43,107 nt of DNA from RGIG4103 sp045644605 (GCA_045644605.1 JAZRHB010000021.1:1-43107); one strand, 5' to 3'; positions 29,984 through 40,063 are shown, numbered from the stretch's first letter. The notes: generated from the letters alone by a model not told the origin. Numbers and translations are program-made.

Positions 29984-31189
29984 ATGAATATTTTATTTTT
30001 AACAATGGCAAGGATTAAATCTCTGGATTTTCAGGGAATATATCTGGATTTGTTAAGAGAATTTATTAAAAACGGACATTACATTTCGATTGCGGCTCCG
30101 GCAGAGCGGCAGTTCGGCGAAGAAACAAACTTAAAACAATTTGACAATTATGATGTTTTGCGTATTAAAGTAGGAAACCTACAAAAGACAAACGTACTTG
30201 AAAAGGGCATTTCAACAGTACTTCTTGAAAGTCAGTTTTTGTCTGCAATAAAGGAATATTACGGAGATAAAAAGTTTGATATTGTCCTTTATTCAACACC
30301 GCCGATAAATTTTGGTAGTGTAATAAAATTTGTGAAAAAACGTGACGGGGCAAAGTCTTATCTTCTTCTTAAAGATATTTTCCCTCAGAACGCAGTTGAC
30401 CTCGGCATGTTTTCCAAATCAAGCCCGATATATAAAATGTTCAGAAATAAAGAAAAATCTCTTTATAAACTGTCCGATAGCATAGGTTGTATGTCGCAGG
30501 CAAATGTAGATTTTGTGCTTAAACATAATCCGTATATTGATGAAAAAAAAGTACATATTTCACCTAACAGCGTGGAATTTCTTGATAAAAATATTGATGC
30601 CGAAACCAAAGAAAATATAAGAAAAAAATACGGCGTACCGACAGATAAAAAGGTGTTTATTTATGGCGGTAACCTCGGCAAGCCACAGGACATTCCGTTT
30701 GTTATAAAATGTCTTAAAGCAAACGCAGGAAAGACCGACAGATTTTTCATTATATGCGGCACCGGTACGGAATATTCTAAATTAAAAGCATATATGGAAG
30801 CTGAAAAGCCCGAAAACGTGCTTGTAATAAACGGACTTCCGAAAGACGAATACGAAACCTTTGTAGCTTCGGCAGACGTGGGACTTATTTTCCTTGACCA
30901 CAGGTTTACAATTCCGAACTGTCCGTCAAGAATGCTTTCATATATGCAAAACAAAATGCCTGTTATTGCATGTACGGACAAGGCTACTGACATCGGCAGC
31001 ATCATTGAAGAAGGTGACTTTGGCTGGTGGTGTGAGTCCACAGATGCAGACGAATTTGTGAAAATATGTGACAAAGCGTGCAGTGCAGATTTGATACAAA
31101 TGGGTGAAAATGCAAAGAAATGCCTTGCTGAAAACTATTCAGTAAAGCACAGTTATGAAATAATTATGGGGGCAATAGGGTGCGAATAG
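29984..31189 (+). CDS. GT4-family glycosyltransferase, WbuB-like
   Basis: A 401-residue GT-B glycosyltransferase. N-terminal acceptor domain MNILFLTMARIKSLDFQGIY and LESQFLSAIKEYYGDKKFD; LLKDIFPQNAVDLGMF near 130 is typical of WbuB-type (L-fucosamine or N-acetyl-amino sugar) transferases. The donor domain starts at KKVFIYGGNLGKPQDIPF, and the C-terminal GLIFLDHRFTIPNCPSRMLSYMQNKMPVIA contains the nucleotide-sugar contacts. An ATG at 29966 overlaps the previous stop, but GAAGTGA favours ATG 29984. Probably adds the second or later sugar of the repeat unit at the cytoplasmic face. Confidence 0.9.
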   Translation: MNILFLTMARIKSLDFQGIYLDLLREFIKNGHYISIAAPAERQFGEETNLKQFDNYDVLRIKVGNLQKTNVLEKGISTVLLESQFLSAIKEYYGDKKFDIVLYSTPPINFGSVIKFVKKRDGAKSYLLLKDIFPQNAVDLGMFSKSSPIYKMFRNKEKSLYKLSDSIGCMSQANVDFVLKHNPYIDEKKVHISPNSVEFLDKNIDAETKENIRKKYGVPTDKKVFIYGGNLGKPQDIPFVIKCLKANAGKTDRFFIICGTGTEYSKLKAYMEAEKPENVLVINGLPKDEYETFVASADVGLIFLDHRFTIPNCPSRMLSYMQNKMPVIACTDKATDIGSIIEEGDFGWWCESTDADEFVKICDKACSADLIQMGENAKKCLAENYSVKHSYEIIMGAIGCE

Positions 31190-32214
31190 TTGTAAATGAT
31201 ATTGCGGCAAGCTCAGGCGGAGCACTTTCCGTTTTAACTGATTTTTATAATTTTGTCAAAGAAAATTATAAAGATGACGAATGGATTTTTTTGCTTGGCG
31301 ATAATTACATAGAAGAAACGGAAAATATAAAGGTTGTTCTTTTTCCTGAAATCAAAAACAGCCATAAGAAAAAGCTTATGTTTGATTTCTTTACGGGCAG
31401 AAAGGTTATTAATGACCTTAACCCCGATGCGGTAATTTCGCTTCAGAATATCATTACATTTGGTGTTGATGCACCGCAAATGGTGTTTATACATCAGGCG
31501 CTTCCGTTTCAGGACTATAGAAAGTTTTCGTTTTTTAAGGCTTCCGAACGTTCTCTTGCAATAGTACAGCATATTATTGGCGCAATCATCAAAATATCTG
31601 CAAAATTTGCGGATTTGGTTGCCGTGCAGACAAGATGGATGAGAAGAGCAGTTGCAAAAAAGGCAAATGTAAAAATGAAAAAGATTATTATTTGTCCGCC
31701 GGAAATAAGCATAGAAAATGGCGGTGCTAATCCCGATACAAAAAGCTTTTTCTATCCTACGGGAAATCTTATTTATAAAAATAACGAATGTATATATGAG
31801 GCTGCAGAGCTTCTTAATGAAGAGGGAATAAAAGATTTTAAAATAAAGCTCACACTTAATGAGGAAAATACGGAAAATTTTGAATATACCGGCAGACTTT
31901 CAAGAGAAGCTGTAATAGATGAGTATAAAAAATCGGTACTTATTTACCCGTCGTATATTGAATCTTTTGGATATCCTCTTGCAGAAGCTGCACGTACCGG
32001 TACAATTATTTTAAGTAGCGATACACCGGTTGCCAAAGAAGCTCTTGCTGAATATAAAAATGCATATTATTTTGACCCGTTTGAACCCGCTTCGCTTGCT
32101 GACCTGATGAAAAAGGTTATAACAGAGGAAATAGAACAAAAGGAAACAGAAACTTTAGAAAATGAAGATGGTGGTTGGTCGGTTTTGATATCGGCATTGC
32201 AGGAGATGGTATAA
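31180..32214 (+). CDS. GT4-family glycosyltransferase
   Basis: A 344-residue GT-B enzyme. IAASSGGALSVL at the N-terminus is the glycine-rich acceptor loop; FIHQALPFQDYRKFS near 107 is common in GT4 polysaccharide transferases. The donor site is in SVLIYPSYIESFGYPLAEAARTG (about residue 256-278), with the E-x7-E type arrangement. The C-terminus (KKVITEEIEQKETETLENEDG) is an acidic tail. GTG start overlapping the previous gene by 10 bases. The sugar specificity cannot be read. Confidence 0.87.
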   Translation: MRIVVNDIAASSGGALSVLTDFYNFVKENYKDDEWIFLLGDNYIEETENIKVVLFPEIKNSHKKKLMFDFFTGRKVINDLNPDAVISLQNIITFGVDAPQMVFIHQALPFQDYRKFSFFKASERSLAIVQHIIGAIIKISAKFADLVAVQTRWMRRAVAKKANVKMKKIIICPPEISIENGGANPDTKSFFYPTGNLIYKNNECIYEAAELLNEEGIKDFKIKLTLNEENTENFEYTGRLSREAVIDEYKKSVLIYPSYIESFGYPLAEAARTGTIILSSDTPVAKEALAEYKNAYYFDPFEPASLADLMKKVITEEIEQKETETLENEDGGWSVLISALQEMV

Positions 32215-33393
32215 ATGATATTCTTAGGATGTCTGTTTGACAGAAAAGAAGAAAAAAATATTTTGGAAAATAATAAAGGCGGCCTTTCAAATGCCGCAAA
32301 TACGTTTCAATGGAATCTTATTGACGGCATTGACGAAATTTCAGATGCTCCGATTGACATTGTGAACGTACTTCCTGTCGGTACCTATCCAAACAGCTAT
32401 ACAAAGCTTTTTCTTGAAACAAAAAAATGGTCGTATATGGGTTCAGACAACACAGAAATAGGAAGTATTAACCTGCCCTTTTTAAAGCAGCTTGTAAGAG
32501 AAAAAAAGGTAAAACGACTGATAAAGAAAAAAGGCGATAAAAACATAATAATTTATTCGGCGTATCTGCCGTTTCTCCGTGCGATAAGACGACTTAATAA
32601 ATCATACAATATTTCTCTTATAGTAACGGATTTACCTGAGTTTTATGACCTTGGGAAAACTTCGGGAATAAGGAAATTTCTTCGCAAGGCAAACAACAGG
32701 CTTATATATAAATGCCTGAAACGTATTGACAGTTTTGTTCTTTTAACTGAGCAGATGAAGCATCCGCTGAAAGTGGGCACAAGACCCTATACTGTTGTGG
32801 AGGGAATAGCAAACACAACGCAAATGGCTGTAAATTTACCGGAGTCGGGTAAGCGAATTATATTTTATGCAGGAACACTGCATTATCAGTTTGGAATAAA
32901 AACACTGCTTGATGCATTTGAAATGATAGATGATGAAACTTACGAGCTTTGGATTTGCGGCAGTGGCGATGCAGAAGAGGAAATCCGCACACTTGCAGAA
33001 AAAGACAGCAGAGTTAAGTTCTACGGATATTGCACAAAACTTGAGGTGTCGCGATATCAGAGCCGTGCAACCGTTCTTGTCAATCCGAGAACAAACGAAG
33101 GCGAATATACAAAATATTCGTTTCCGTCAAAAACAATGGAATATCTTGCAGCAGGAAAACCTGTTATTATGCACAAGCTTGACGGTATTCCTGATGAATA
33201 TGACGAGTATTTGTACTACATAGACGGAAATACTGCCGAAGATTTAAAAACTGCAATTATGAAAGCTTGTTCAAAAACAGATAATGAGCTTGCTCGTTTT
33301 GGAGCAAAAGCATCAAAATGGGTTTTGAAAGAAAAAAGCCCAGCCGGTCAAGCTAAAAAAATAATTAGGATGATTGAAAATGAGAGAATCTAA
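32215..33393 (+). CDS. GT4-family glycosyltransferase
   Basis: A 392-residue GT-B enzyme directly abutting the previous stop codon. NKGGLSNAANTFQWNL near residue 20 is the acceptor-side loop; KRIIFYAGTLHYQFGIKTLLDAFEMI near 220-245 opens the donor domain, and LVNPRTNEGEYTKYSFPSKTMEYLAAGKPVI near 285-315 holds the nucleotide-sugar site. No membrane segment is apparent. One of four GT4-type enzymes in the cluster, so the repeat unit probably has at least five or six residues. Confidence 0.88.
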   Translation: MIFLGCLFDRKEEKNILENNKGGLSNAANTFQWNLIDGIDEISDAPIDIVNVLPVGTYPNSYTKLFLETKKWSYMGSDNTEIGSINLPFLKQLVREKKVKRLIKKKGDKNIIIYSAYLPFLRAIRRLNKSYNISLIVTDLPEFYDLGKTSGIRKFLRKANNRLIYKCLKRIDSFVLLTEQMKHPLKVGTRPYTVVEGIANTTQMAVNLPESGKRIIFYAGTLHYQFGIKTLLDAFEMIDDETYELWICGSGDAEEEIRTLAEKDSRVKFYGYCTKLEVSRYQSRATVLVNPRTNEGEYTKYSFPSKTMEYLAAGKPVIMHKLDGIPDEYDEYLYYIDGNTAEDLKTAIMKACSKTDNELARFGAKASKWVLKEKSPAGQAKKIIRMIENERI

Positions 33394-34840
33394 TAGAATT
33401 TTAATATTTCTTACACTAGCTGTTATAACGGCACTGCTGTTTGTGCTGGGTTATAATGATACAGGTGTTAATTTAATGATGGTGGCAACACTTTTGTTAT
33501 TTACCAACACACTTATATATAGTCTGTCGTATGGAAATAAAATGATAATTTTTAGCGCATTTTTAGTGTGTTTCTTTACGTTCGTACTTGGTTCGTGGGG
33601 CGTAAACTTTTTAATAGGTGAACCCTGGGGCACAGAATTCGACCGCATAACAATAAAACACGTTCTTCTTTGTGTGTATTTAAGCATAGCATCAATATTT
33701 ATTGGGGCAATGGTAGGGAACATAAAATCAGAAAGGAATCAAAGTAAAGTTGATTTTAAAATATATCAGCAGGAAAATGCGAAATTCGAAGGTGCAATTC
33801 GTGTGCTGCTGTACATAACAATGATATTCAGTGCCATAGATATTATAGACAGAGTAATATTTGTTATGCGTCACAGCTACGTAGGTCTGTATACCGGTGA
33901 AAGAACAAGTATGCCGTATATGGTGCAAAAGTTGTCTGCCTGCAGTACATTTTTGTTTTTCTCCTATCTTGCAATTCTGCCGGACAAGAAAAAAGCAAAA
34001 AAACCGATTTTCCTGTATCTTGCACTTCACATCTTCTCAATACTTGGAGGTGTACGTGGTGACGGTGTAAAGGTTGCAATAATGGTATTTGCATATTGCC
34101 TTTTCAGAAACACTGTAGATGAAGAAAAATGGGTTACGAAAAAACATATAATCATGATTTGTATTGCAGCACCTGTCGGAATAGTTCTTCTCAGTCTTTA
34201 CAATTTCTGGCGTAACGGAATGAGCGCACATTACTATGGTTTCTGGAATGAATTTATTAACTTTTTCACCACGCAGGGCGGAAGTATTAAAATTATAGCT
34301 TATGAAAAACAGCTTCATAATTTGCTTCCGGCAACAAACCTTTCATATACTTTTGGTCCTATTATCAATTGGTATAAACATGGTTTTCTTGGAAATGTAA
34401 TCAGCATATTTACAGGGCAGAACTTTATTAAATATTCGGGTAATACGGTAGGGGATGCAATGTACGGTAACAACCTTGGCGCAACCATTACATACCTTGT
34501 AATGCCCAACAACTATCTTTCAGGTGTAGGTATGGGTACACAGTACATAGCCGAGCTTTATTCCGATTTCGGATATGCCGGTGTCGTTATATTTAACCTG
34601 CTGCTTGGCTGGTTTATTACAAAATGTCGATTTATATATTTTAAACGTTGGTACTGGAATGCAATTACAATAGGTGTTGTACACTTCCTGTTCGGTATTG
34701 GACGTGACTTTGCAACAACCTTTGCGGCATATTATGTTTCTGTTGTTAACTGGGCAACCGTAGCGCTTGTTTATGGACTCTGCAGGATTAAACTAAAAAA
34801 ATATGGAGATTTGCGTGATGAAAATACTGTGGATTTGTAA
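33380..34840 (+). CDS. wzy: Wzy-type oligosaccharide repeat-unit polymerase
   Basis: A 486-residue integral membrane protein with about 11-12 hydrophobic helices, starting at ILIFLTLAVITALLFVLGY. The family is poorly conserved in sequence; recognition rests on topology, length, and the segment GGVRGDGVKVAIMVFAYCLFR near 218, which resembles the O-antigen polymerase type that carries a large loop near the C-terminus. It polymerises undecaprenyl-linked repeat units on the outer face. ATG 33380 with AGGATGATTGAAA upstream is preferred to TTG 33374; it overlaps the preceding GT gene by 14 bases. Confidence 0.85.
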   Translation: MRESNRILIFLTLAVITALLFVLGYNDTGVNLMMVATLLLFTNTLIYSLSYGNKMIIFSAFLVCFFTFVLGSWGVNFLIGEPWGTEFDRITIKHVLLCVYLSIASIFIGAMVGNIKSERNQSKVDFKIYQQENAKFEGAIRVLLYITMIFSAIDIIDRVIFVMRHSYVGLYTGERTSMPYMVQKLSACSTFLFFSYLAILPDKKKAKKPIFLYLALHIFSILGGVRGDGVKVAIMVFAYCLFRNTVDEEKWVTKKHIIMICIAAPVGIVLLSLYNFWRNGMSAHYYGFWNEFINFFTTQGGSIKIIAYEKQLHNLLPATNLSYTFGPIINWYKHGFLGNVISIFTGQNFIKYSGNTVGDAMYGNNLGATITYLVMPNNYLSGVGMGTQYIAELYSDFGYAGVVIFNLLLGWFITKCRFIYFKRWYWNAITIGVVHFLFGIGRDFATTFAAYYVSVVNWATVALVYGLCRIKLKKYGDLRDENTVDL

Positions 34841-36065
34841 TTTAATATTGCCGCAGATAGCAAAAGCTTTAAATACGGCAGTTCCGTACGGTGGCGGCTG
34901 GATGGCAAGTCTTGCCGATGACATTGTAACTGCAGAAAATGTAAGCCTTTCGGTGTGTTTTCCGTACAGTAGTGCGATTGACGGAACGGCGGGAAAAATC
35001 CGCTATTTCGGTTTTGACAGTGAAAATACAATCTACAATATAATTAAAAAAGAAAACCCCGATGTAGTGCACATTTTCGGTACGGAATACATGCATTCAT
35101 ATTATGCGGCGCGTGCCTGCGAAAAGCTTGGTATAGCTCATAAAGCTGTGGTAAGTGCACAGGGTATTGTGTCGTTTGCTTCAAAACATTATTTCGGCGG
35201 AGTGCCAACATATGTGAAATATGCAAGGTCATTTCGTGATGTGTTAAAACGAGAGAGTATAAACAAAGCAAAAAAGACCTTTGAAAAGAGAGGAATATTT
35301 GAAAGAAAAACATTAAATACAGTAAAACATGTAATAGGAAGAACAGATTGGGACTATGCGTGCACACGGCAGATAAATCCGGATATTAAATATCATTTTT
35401 GTAATGAAACCCTTCGTGATTCGTTTTATGAAAACAAGTGGGATATAGAAACTTGTGAAAAACACTCGATTTTTGCAAGTCAGTGCAACTACCCGCTTAA
35501 AGGATTTCACAGGGTGCTTGAAGCAATGCAGACGGTACTTAAGTTTTATCCCGATGCAAAGCTTTATACAACTGGCAGAAACCTGCTTAATCAAAAAGGG
35601 TTTTCAGCAGGACTTAAACTTACATATTACGAAGTTTATATTAAAAAGCTTATTAAAAAATATAACCTTGAAAATGCGGTGTTTTTTTTAGGACCGCTTG
35701 ATGAAAAGAAAATGTGCGAAAGATACCTTAAATCGCACGTGTTTGTAGCGGCATCATCAATAGAAAATTCACCTAATTCACTTGGTGAATCAATGATACT
35801 TGGTGTGCCGACAATAACTTCGGATGTCGGCGGAATAAAAGCACTGTTCAATCATAATGAAGACGGATTTATGTATCAGGCGGATGCCCCGTATATGATG
35901 GCAGAATGTATATGCAAAATTTTTGCATCGGACGAGCTTGCAAAAATGTTTTCGGAAAATGCCAAAAAACATGCAAAAGTAATACACAACAAAGAAAATA
36001 ACCTTAAAACAATGCTGAAAATATATGGCGAAATAGCTGGGGGAGAAACAAATGAGACCGTATGA
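34818..36065 (+). CDS. GT4-family glycosyltransferase
   Basis: A 415-residue GT-B enzyme. N-terminal MKILWICNLILPQIAKAL and YGGGWMASLADDI form the acceptor side; VVHIFGTEYMHSYYAARACEKLG near 83-106. The donor domain carries FLGPLDEKKMCERYLKSHVFVAASSIENSPNSLGESMILGVPTI, with the conserved Glu pair near residues 315-325. ATG 34818 is chosen over 34803 because GGAG at 34805 gives proper spacing. It overlaps the wzy gene by 23 bases. Confidence 0.9.
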   Translation: MKILWICNLILPQIAKALNTAVPYGGGWMASLADDIVTAENVSLSVCFPYSSAIDGTAGKIRYFGFDSENTIYNIIKKENPDVVHIFGTEYMHSYYAARACEKLGIAHKAVVSAQGIVSFASKHYFGGVPTYVKYARSFRDVLKRESINKAKKTFEKRGIFERKTLNTVKHVIGRTDWDYACTRQINPDIKYHFCNETLRDSFYENKWDIETCEKHSIFASQCNYPLKGFHRVLEAMQTVLKFYPDAKLYTTGRNLLNQKGFSAGLKLTYYEVYIKKLIKKYNLENAVFFLGPLDEKKMCERYLKSHVFVAASSIENSPNSLGESMILGVPTITSDVGGIKALFNHNEDGFMYQADAPYMMAECICKIFASDELAKMFSENAKKHAKVIHNKENNLKTMLKIYGEIAGGETNETV

Positions 36066-37053
36066 AGTAGATGTGCCCGTAAGGGTGATGCTGTGGACAA
36101 GACCGGAATGTCTGAAAAGGCAGTTTGAGGTGCTTAAAAAAGCGGCACCGAGCACGCTGTTTCTTATTTCCGATGGCGGCAGAAACGAGCGCGAAATGGC
36201 GCTTATCCGTGAAAGTCGCGCGATATTTGAAAATATTGACTGGGACTGCACGGTGCACAAACTGTTTTTCGAAGAAAACCAGGGTATGTATACTATGATG
36301 AAGCATACACGTAAGCTTATATGGTCAAATGTGGACAGATGTATTTTTCTTGAAGATGACCATGTGCCGGCGGTTTCATTTTTTAAGTTTTGTGCTGAAA
36401 TGCTGGAAAAATATAAAGATGACCCGCGAATAGAAATGATTACCGGACATAACATTCTGGGCACATACTCCGATGCTGAACCATATGATTATTTCTTTAC
36501 TCAAAACGGCTGGTCAATATGGGGAACAGCATCCTGGAAAAGAACTGCAGAGGGAAGGGAATATCCTTTTGAATATGCCGATAACGAATACATAAAAAGA
36601 TGTATTAAAGATAATACAAACGATTTCTGGTACAAAAAAGTTGATGGTTATTGTAAAGGAGAGCTTGTTGACAATCATATTCCCGGCGGGGAGTATTATC
36701 ACGCAATTAACAGCGTCCTCAACCACCGACTCAGTATAGTTCCTACAAAAAATATGATAAATAACATAGGAACGGTGGGCGAGCATACAAACCTCAATCA
36801 GCGTATCAAGGGTGACGGTGCGTGTCTGTTCAATATGGAAACCTACGAGATGGAGTTTCCTCTTAAACACCCGAAATATGTTATTGATGATAAGCATTAC
36901 GGAAATATTTATGCAAAAAAACTTGGACAAATAAAGAAAAGTGTATTCATCAGAATATATAAAAAGTTCAAACATGGATTCATTTATTTAATTCACGGCG
37001 AGCTTTTTGATGCAATAAAACGAAAATTAAAGAAAAAGGAAATAGAAAAATAA
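36052..37053 (+). CDS. GT-A fold glycosyltransferase (GNT-I/GT2-like)
   Basis: A 333-residue protein of the group sometimes labelled hemolytic or GNT-I-like. RVMLWTRPECLKRQFEVLKKA at the N-terminus and LFLISDGGRNERE form the nucleotide-binding strand region; FLEDDHVPAVSFFKF near residue 98 contains the acidic metal-binding EDD (DxD equivalent). WSIWGTASWKR near 160 is conserved in this group. It overlaps the previous gene by 14 bases. The C-terminal ~40 residues are basic and may associate with the membrane. Confidence 0.82.
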   Translation: MRPYEVDVPVRVMLWTRPECLKRQFEVLKKAAPSTLFLISDGGRNEREMALIRESRAIFENIDWDCTVHKLFFEENQGMYTMMKHTRKLIWSNVDRCIFLEDDHVPAVSFFKFCAEMLEKYKDDPRIEMITGHNILGTYSDAEPYDYFFTQNGWSIWGTASWKRTAEGREYPFEYADNEYIKRCIKDNTNDFWYKKVDGYCKGELVDNHIPGGEYYHAINSVLNHRLSIVPTKNMINNIGTVGEHTNLNQRIKGDGACLFNMETYEMEFPLKHPKYVIDDKHYGNIYAKKLGQIKKSVFIRIYKKFKHGFIYLIHGELFDAIKRKLKKKEIEK

Positions 37054-38505
37054 ATGGATGAATCAATAAAAGGAAAAGCCATATTCGGCTTTATATGGAG
37101 ATTTTTGCAAAACGCAGGAACCCAGATAATAAGCTTCATAATTTCCATAGTACTTGCCAGAGTGCTTATGCCGGAAGACTATGGCCTTGTTGCAATGATA
37201 ACGGTGTTTACCGGAATTGCAATGGTGTTTATAAACACGGGGTTTTCCTCGGCAATTGTTCAAAGGAAAAACTTAACCGATGAAGAAACAAGTACGGTAT
37301 TCTATTTCAGTATCGGAATGGGAATTTTGATGTACGGGATTTTGTATTTTGCAGCTCCGTATATTGCGCAGTTTTACAGCCAGCCAAAGCTTGTTTCAAT
37401 GCTCAGAGTAGAAAGCTTTATTGTAATAATAGGCTCGCTTTATTCTGTGCCGCAGGCACTTATAAACCGCAGAATGCAGTTTAAAAAAAGCTTTATAGTA
37501 AGCCTCAGTGGTGTTCTTGTACAGGGAATAGTGGGAATAACCCTTGCATACAGTGAATTTGGTCCGTGGGCACTTATATATGCAACGCTTGCAAACTATG
37601 CGGTAAATGCAATAATAATGTGGATAGTTGTTCGCTGGATACCAAAACTTTGTTTTTCCGTGAAAGCATTTTCCGGAATGTTTATGTTCAGCCTTAAAAT
37701 GTTGCTTTCAGCCCTTTTCGATACAGTGTTCAACAACATCCGTTCAATAATAATCGGCTGGCAGTATACAAGCGCAGACCTTGCATATTACAACAGAGGC
37801 TATCAGTTCCCGTCACTTCTTATGACGCAGATAGACAGTGCAATAACAACAGTACTTTTTTCATCGCTTTCAAAATTCCAGGACGACTGGGAAAGAGGAA
37901 TTATGGTGCTTCGCCGTGCAATGAAAACAAGTATGTATGTGTGTTTGCCGCTTATCGCAGGACTTTGTGCGGTTGCAAGACCTATGGTGTCACTTCTTTT
38001 AACAGATAAATGGCTTCCTTGTGTTGATTATATAAGAATAACGGCAATTTTGTGTGCGTCGTGGCCGCTCTCGGCACGTCGCCATGCACTTAACTCACTC
38101 GGTAAAAGCGGAATTTCACTTATCCTTAACATTATGGGTAAAATTATAACCCTTGCAGCTATATTTATAACATATAAACATAGCGTGAAAGCGCTTATAA
38201 TCGGTACAGTAGTAGCTTCATACATCGGTCAGATCGTTGCAACTGTTATTTATGCAAAAGCGCTTAAATATCCGGTTATAGACCAGATAAAGGATATTCT
38301 TCCAAGTGTCCTCCTGTCAGTATTTATGGGAGTATGTGTATGGAGCATAAGCTTGCTTCAGATTCCTGATGCGATGCTTCTTGTTATTCAGGTAGCGGCG
38401 GGAGTAGTGATTTACATAGCGTTATCAAAAGTATTTAAAATGGAATCCTTTAATTATACACTTAATATGGTTAAATCTATATTGAATAAAAAAGCTAACG
38501 GGTGA
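37054..38505 (+). CDS. wzx: Wzx-type repeat-unit flippase (MOP superfamily)
   Basis: A 483-residue membrane protein with about 12-14 helices that moves undecaprenyl-linked repeat units across the membrane. The N-terminus GKAIFGFIWRFLQNAGTQIISFIISIVLARVLMPEDYGLVAMI is typical of the WzxC/TuaB (PST) branch. VPQALINRRMQFKK near 145 and YYNRGYQFPSLLM near 246 are further family marks. ATG directly abuts the previous stop codon. Confidence 0.93.
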   Translation: MDESIKGKAIFGFIWRFLQNAGTQIISFIISIVLARVLMPEDYGLVAMITVFTGIAMVFINTGFSSAIVQRKNLTDEETSTVFYFSIGMGILMYGILYFAAPYIAQFYSQPKLVSMLRVESFIVIIGSLYSVPQALINRRMQFKKSFIVSLSGVLVQGIVGITLAYSEFGPWALIYATLANYAVNAIIMWIVVRWIPKLCFSVKAFSGMFMFSLKMLLSALFDTVFNNIRSIIIGWQYTSADLAYYNRGYQFPSLLMTQIDSAITTVLFSSLSKFQDDWERGIMVLRRAMKTSMYVCLPLIAGLCAVARPMVSLLLTDKWLPCVDYIRITAILCASWPLSARRHALNSLGKSGISLILNIMGKIITLAAIFITYKHSVKALIIGTVVASYIGQIVATVIYAKALKYPVIDQIKDILPSVLLSVFMGVCVWSISLLQIPDAMLLVIQVAAGVVIYIALSKVFKMESFNYTLNMVKSILNKKANG

Positions 38506-38511
38506 GATTTG

Positions 38512-39516
38512 ATGAATGTTTTGCTTGCGTCGGTAGGCAGAAGAAGTTATTTAATAAAATATTTTAAAGAAACAAATGGGGTTGATGCAGTACATGTATC
38601 AAATTCAGAAGAAACGGTTGCGTTTCAGTATGCGGATAAAGCGGTTATTTCGCCAATGATTTATGATGAAAACTATATTCCGTTTATGATAGATTATTGT
38701 AAAAACAATAAAATTGACCTTCTCATTTCGCTTTTTGATATTGACCTGCCGGTACTTGCGGCAAATAAAGAAAAGTTTGAAGAAATAGGTGTAAAGCTTG
38801 TAATATCCGATAAAAAAGTTGTTGATATATGTAACGATAAATGGAAAACCTACGAATTTTTAAAAAGCAACGGATTCAATGTGCCTAAAACTTACCTTAA
38901 ACTTGAAGATACTCTTGCGGCACTGAAATTGGGTGAACTCTCATATCCGATTATCATAAAACCGCGTTTCGGTTGCGGCTCACTTGCAATGTCTTCTGCC
39001 GAGGATGAAGATGAGATTATGTATTACTACAAACGTAATACAAGGGCGGTAAGCAGAACCTATATTAAATATGAATCAAACGCTGTTGAAGACAAAATTA
39101 TATTTCAGGAAAAGCTTGACGGTCAGGAATATGGCGTTGATATTATAAACGATTTAGACGGCAATTTTAAATCAGCCGTTGTGAAAAAGAAAATGGCAAT
39201 GCGTGCCGGTGAAACTGATATTTCCGAAACGGTAAACGAACCGGCGGTTTTTAAAGAGGCGGCGCGTCTCGGACGGTTAACAGGGCATATTGCCAATATG
39301 GACTGCGACTTTTTCCTTGTTGACGGGAAAGCATATGTGCTTGAAATGAATGTCCGCTTCGGCGGAGGCTATCCGTTCAGTCATATTGCAGGGGTAAACC
39401 TGCCGCAGGCAATTGTAAACTGGGCAAAAGGTGAAATAGTGCCGGACGAAAGTCTGGCGGCAAAATGCGGCGTAAAAGCATTTAAAGAAATTGAAATAAA
39501 AAAAGTGGGGGATTAA
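38512..39516 (+). CDS. ATP-grasp ligase (CarB-like), second copy
   Basis: A 334-residue paralogue of the protein at 27707. Shared features are the start MNVLLASVGRRSYLIKYF, SYPIIIKPRFGCGSLAMSS near 145, QEKLDGQEYGVDIINDLDG near 198, MAMRAGETDISETVN near 225, and EMNVRFGGGYPFSHIAG near 275. Amide-bond formation with an acyl-phosphate intermediate is the family chemistry; the substrate is unknown. GGGTGAGATTTG before ATG 38512 is good spacing, so TTG 38509 is rejected. The two ATP-grasp genes, about 10 kb apart in one operon, probably modify different sugars. Confidence 0.9.
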   Translation: MNVLLASVGRRSYLIKYFKETNGVDAVHVSNSEETVAFQYADKAVISPMIYDENYIPFMIDYCKNNKIDLLISLFDIDLPVLAANKEKFEEIGVKLVISDKKVVDICNDKWKTYEFLKSNGFNVPKTYLKLEDTLAALKLGELSYPIIIKPRFGCGSLAMSSAEDEDEIMYYYKRNTRAVSRTYIKYESNAVEDKIIFQEKLDGQEYGVDIINDLDGNFKSAVVKKKMAMRAGETDISETVNEPAVFKEAARLGRLTGHIANMDCDFFLVDGKAYVLEMNVRFGGGYPFSHIAGVNLPQAIVNWAKGEIVPDESLAAKCGVKAFKEIEIKKVGD

Positions 39517-39517
39517 A

Positions 39518-40063
39518 GTGAAAGTTATACCTGCAGAAATAAGCGAAGTAAAAATTATTGAACCGAGAATTTTTGATGATGACAGAGGTTTTTTTTACGA
39601 AACTTTTAATATTAACAAGCTTGAGGGAAACGGCATAAATTTTGTTCCTGCTCAGGAAAACTGTGCATTTTCACTCAAAAAAGGCACAATAAGGGGACTT
39701 CATTTTCAGAATAATCCAATGGCACAGGCAAAAATTGTACGTTGCCCTAAAGGTCGCGTAATGGATTATGCAATAGATTTAAGAAAAAACTCTCCCACAT
39801 ATCTTAAATATGTGGCGGTGGAATTATCAGAAGAAAATAAGCGTCAACTTTATATCCCACGCGGATTTGCTCACGGAGTTATTTCCCTTGAAGATAATAC
39901 AATGATAGAATATTTTGCGGACAACCCCTACAGTCCGGAAAATGACCGGTCAATAAGATATAATGACCCTGATATCAATATCAGATGGGGAATGGATGAG
40001 CTTATTTTGTCGGATAAAGATAAAAATGCACCGTTTGTAAAAGAATGTGACTGCAATTTTTAA
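39518..40063 (+). CDS. rfbC: dTDP-4-dehydrorhamnose 3,5-epimerase
   Basis: A 181-residue cupin enzyme of dTDP-L-rhamnose synthesis, epimerising C3 and C5 of dTDP-4-keto-6-deoxyglucose. IIEPRIFDDDRGFFYETFN opens the fold; catalytic His is in GTIRGLHFQ, and IPRGFAHGVISLED holds the conserved Tyr/Phe-His strand. The C-terminal INIRWGMDELILSDKDK is standard. GTG start with GGGGGATT upstream. RmlA and RmlB are encoded nearby, but RmlD is not in the window and is expected just past the right edge. Confidence 0.95.
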   Translation: MKVIPAEISEVKIIEPRIFDDDRGFFYETFNINKLEGNGINFVPAQENCAFSLKKGTIRGLHFQNNPMAQAKIVRCPKGRVMDYAIDLRKNSPTYLKYVAVELSEENKRQLYIPRGFAHGVISLEDNTMIEYFADNPYSPENDRSIRYNDPDINIRWGMDELILSDKDKNAPFVKECDCNF

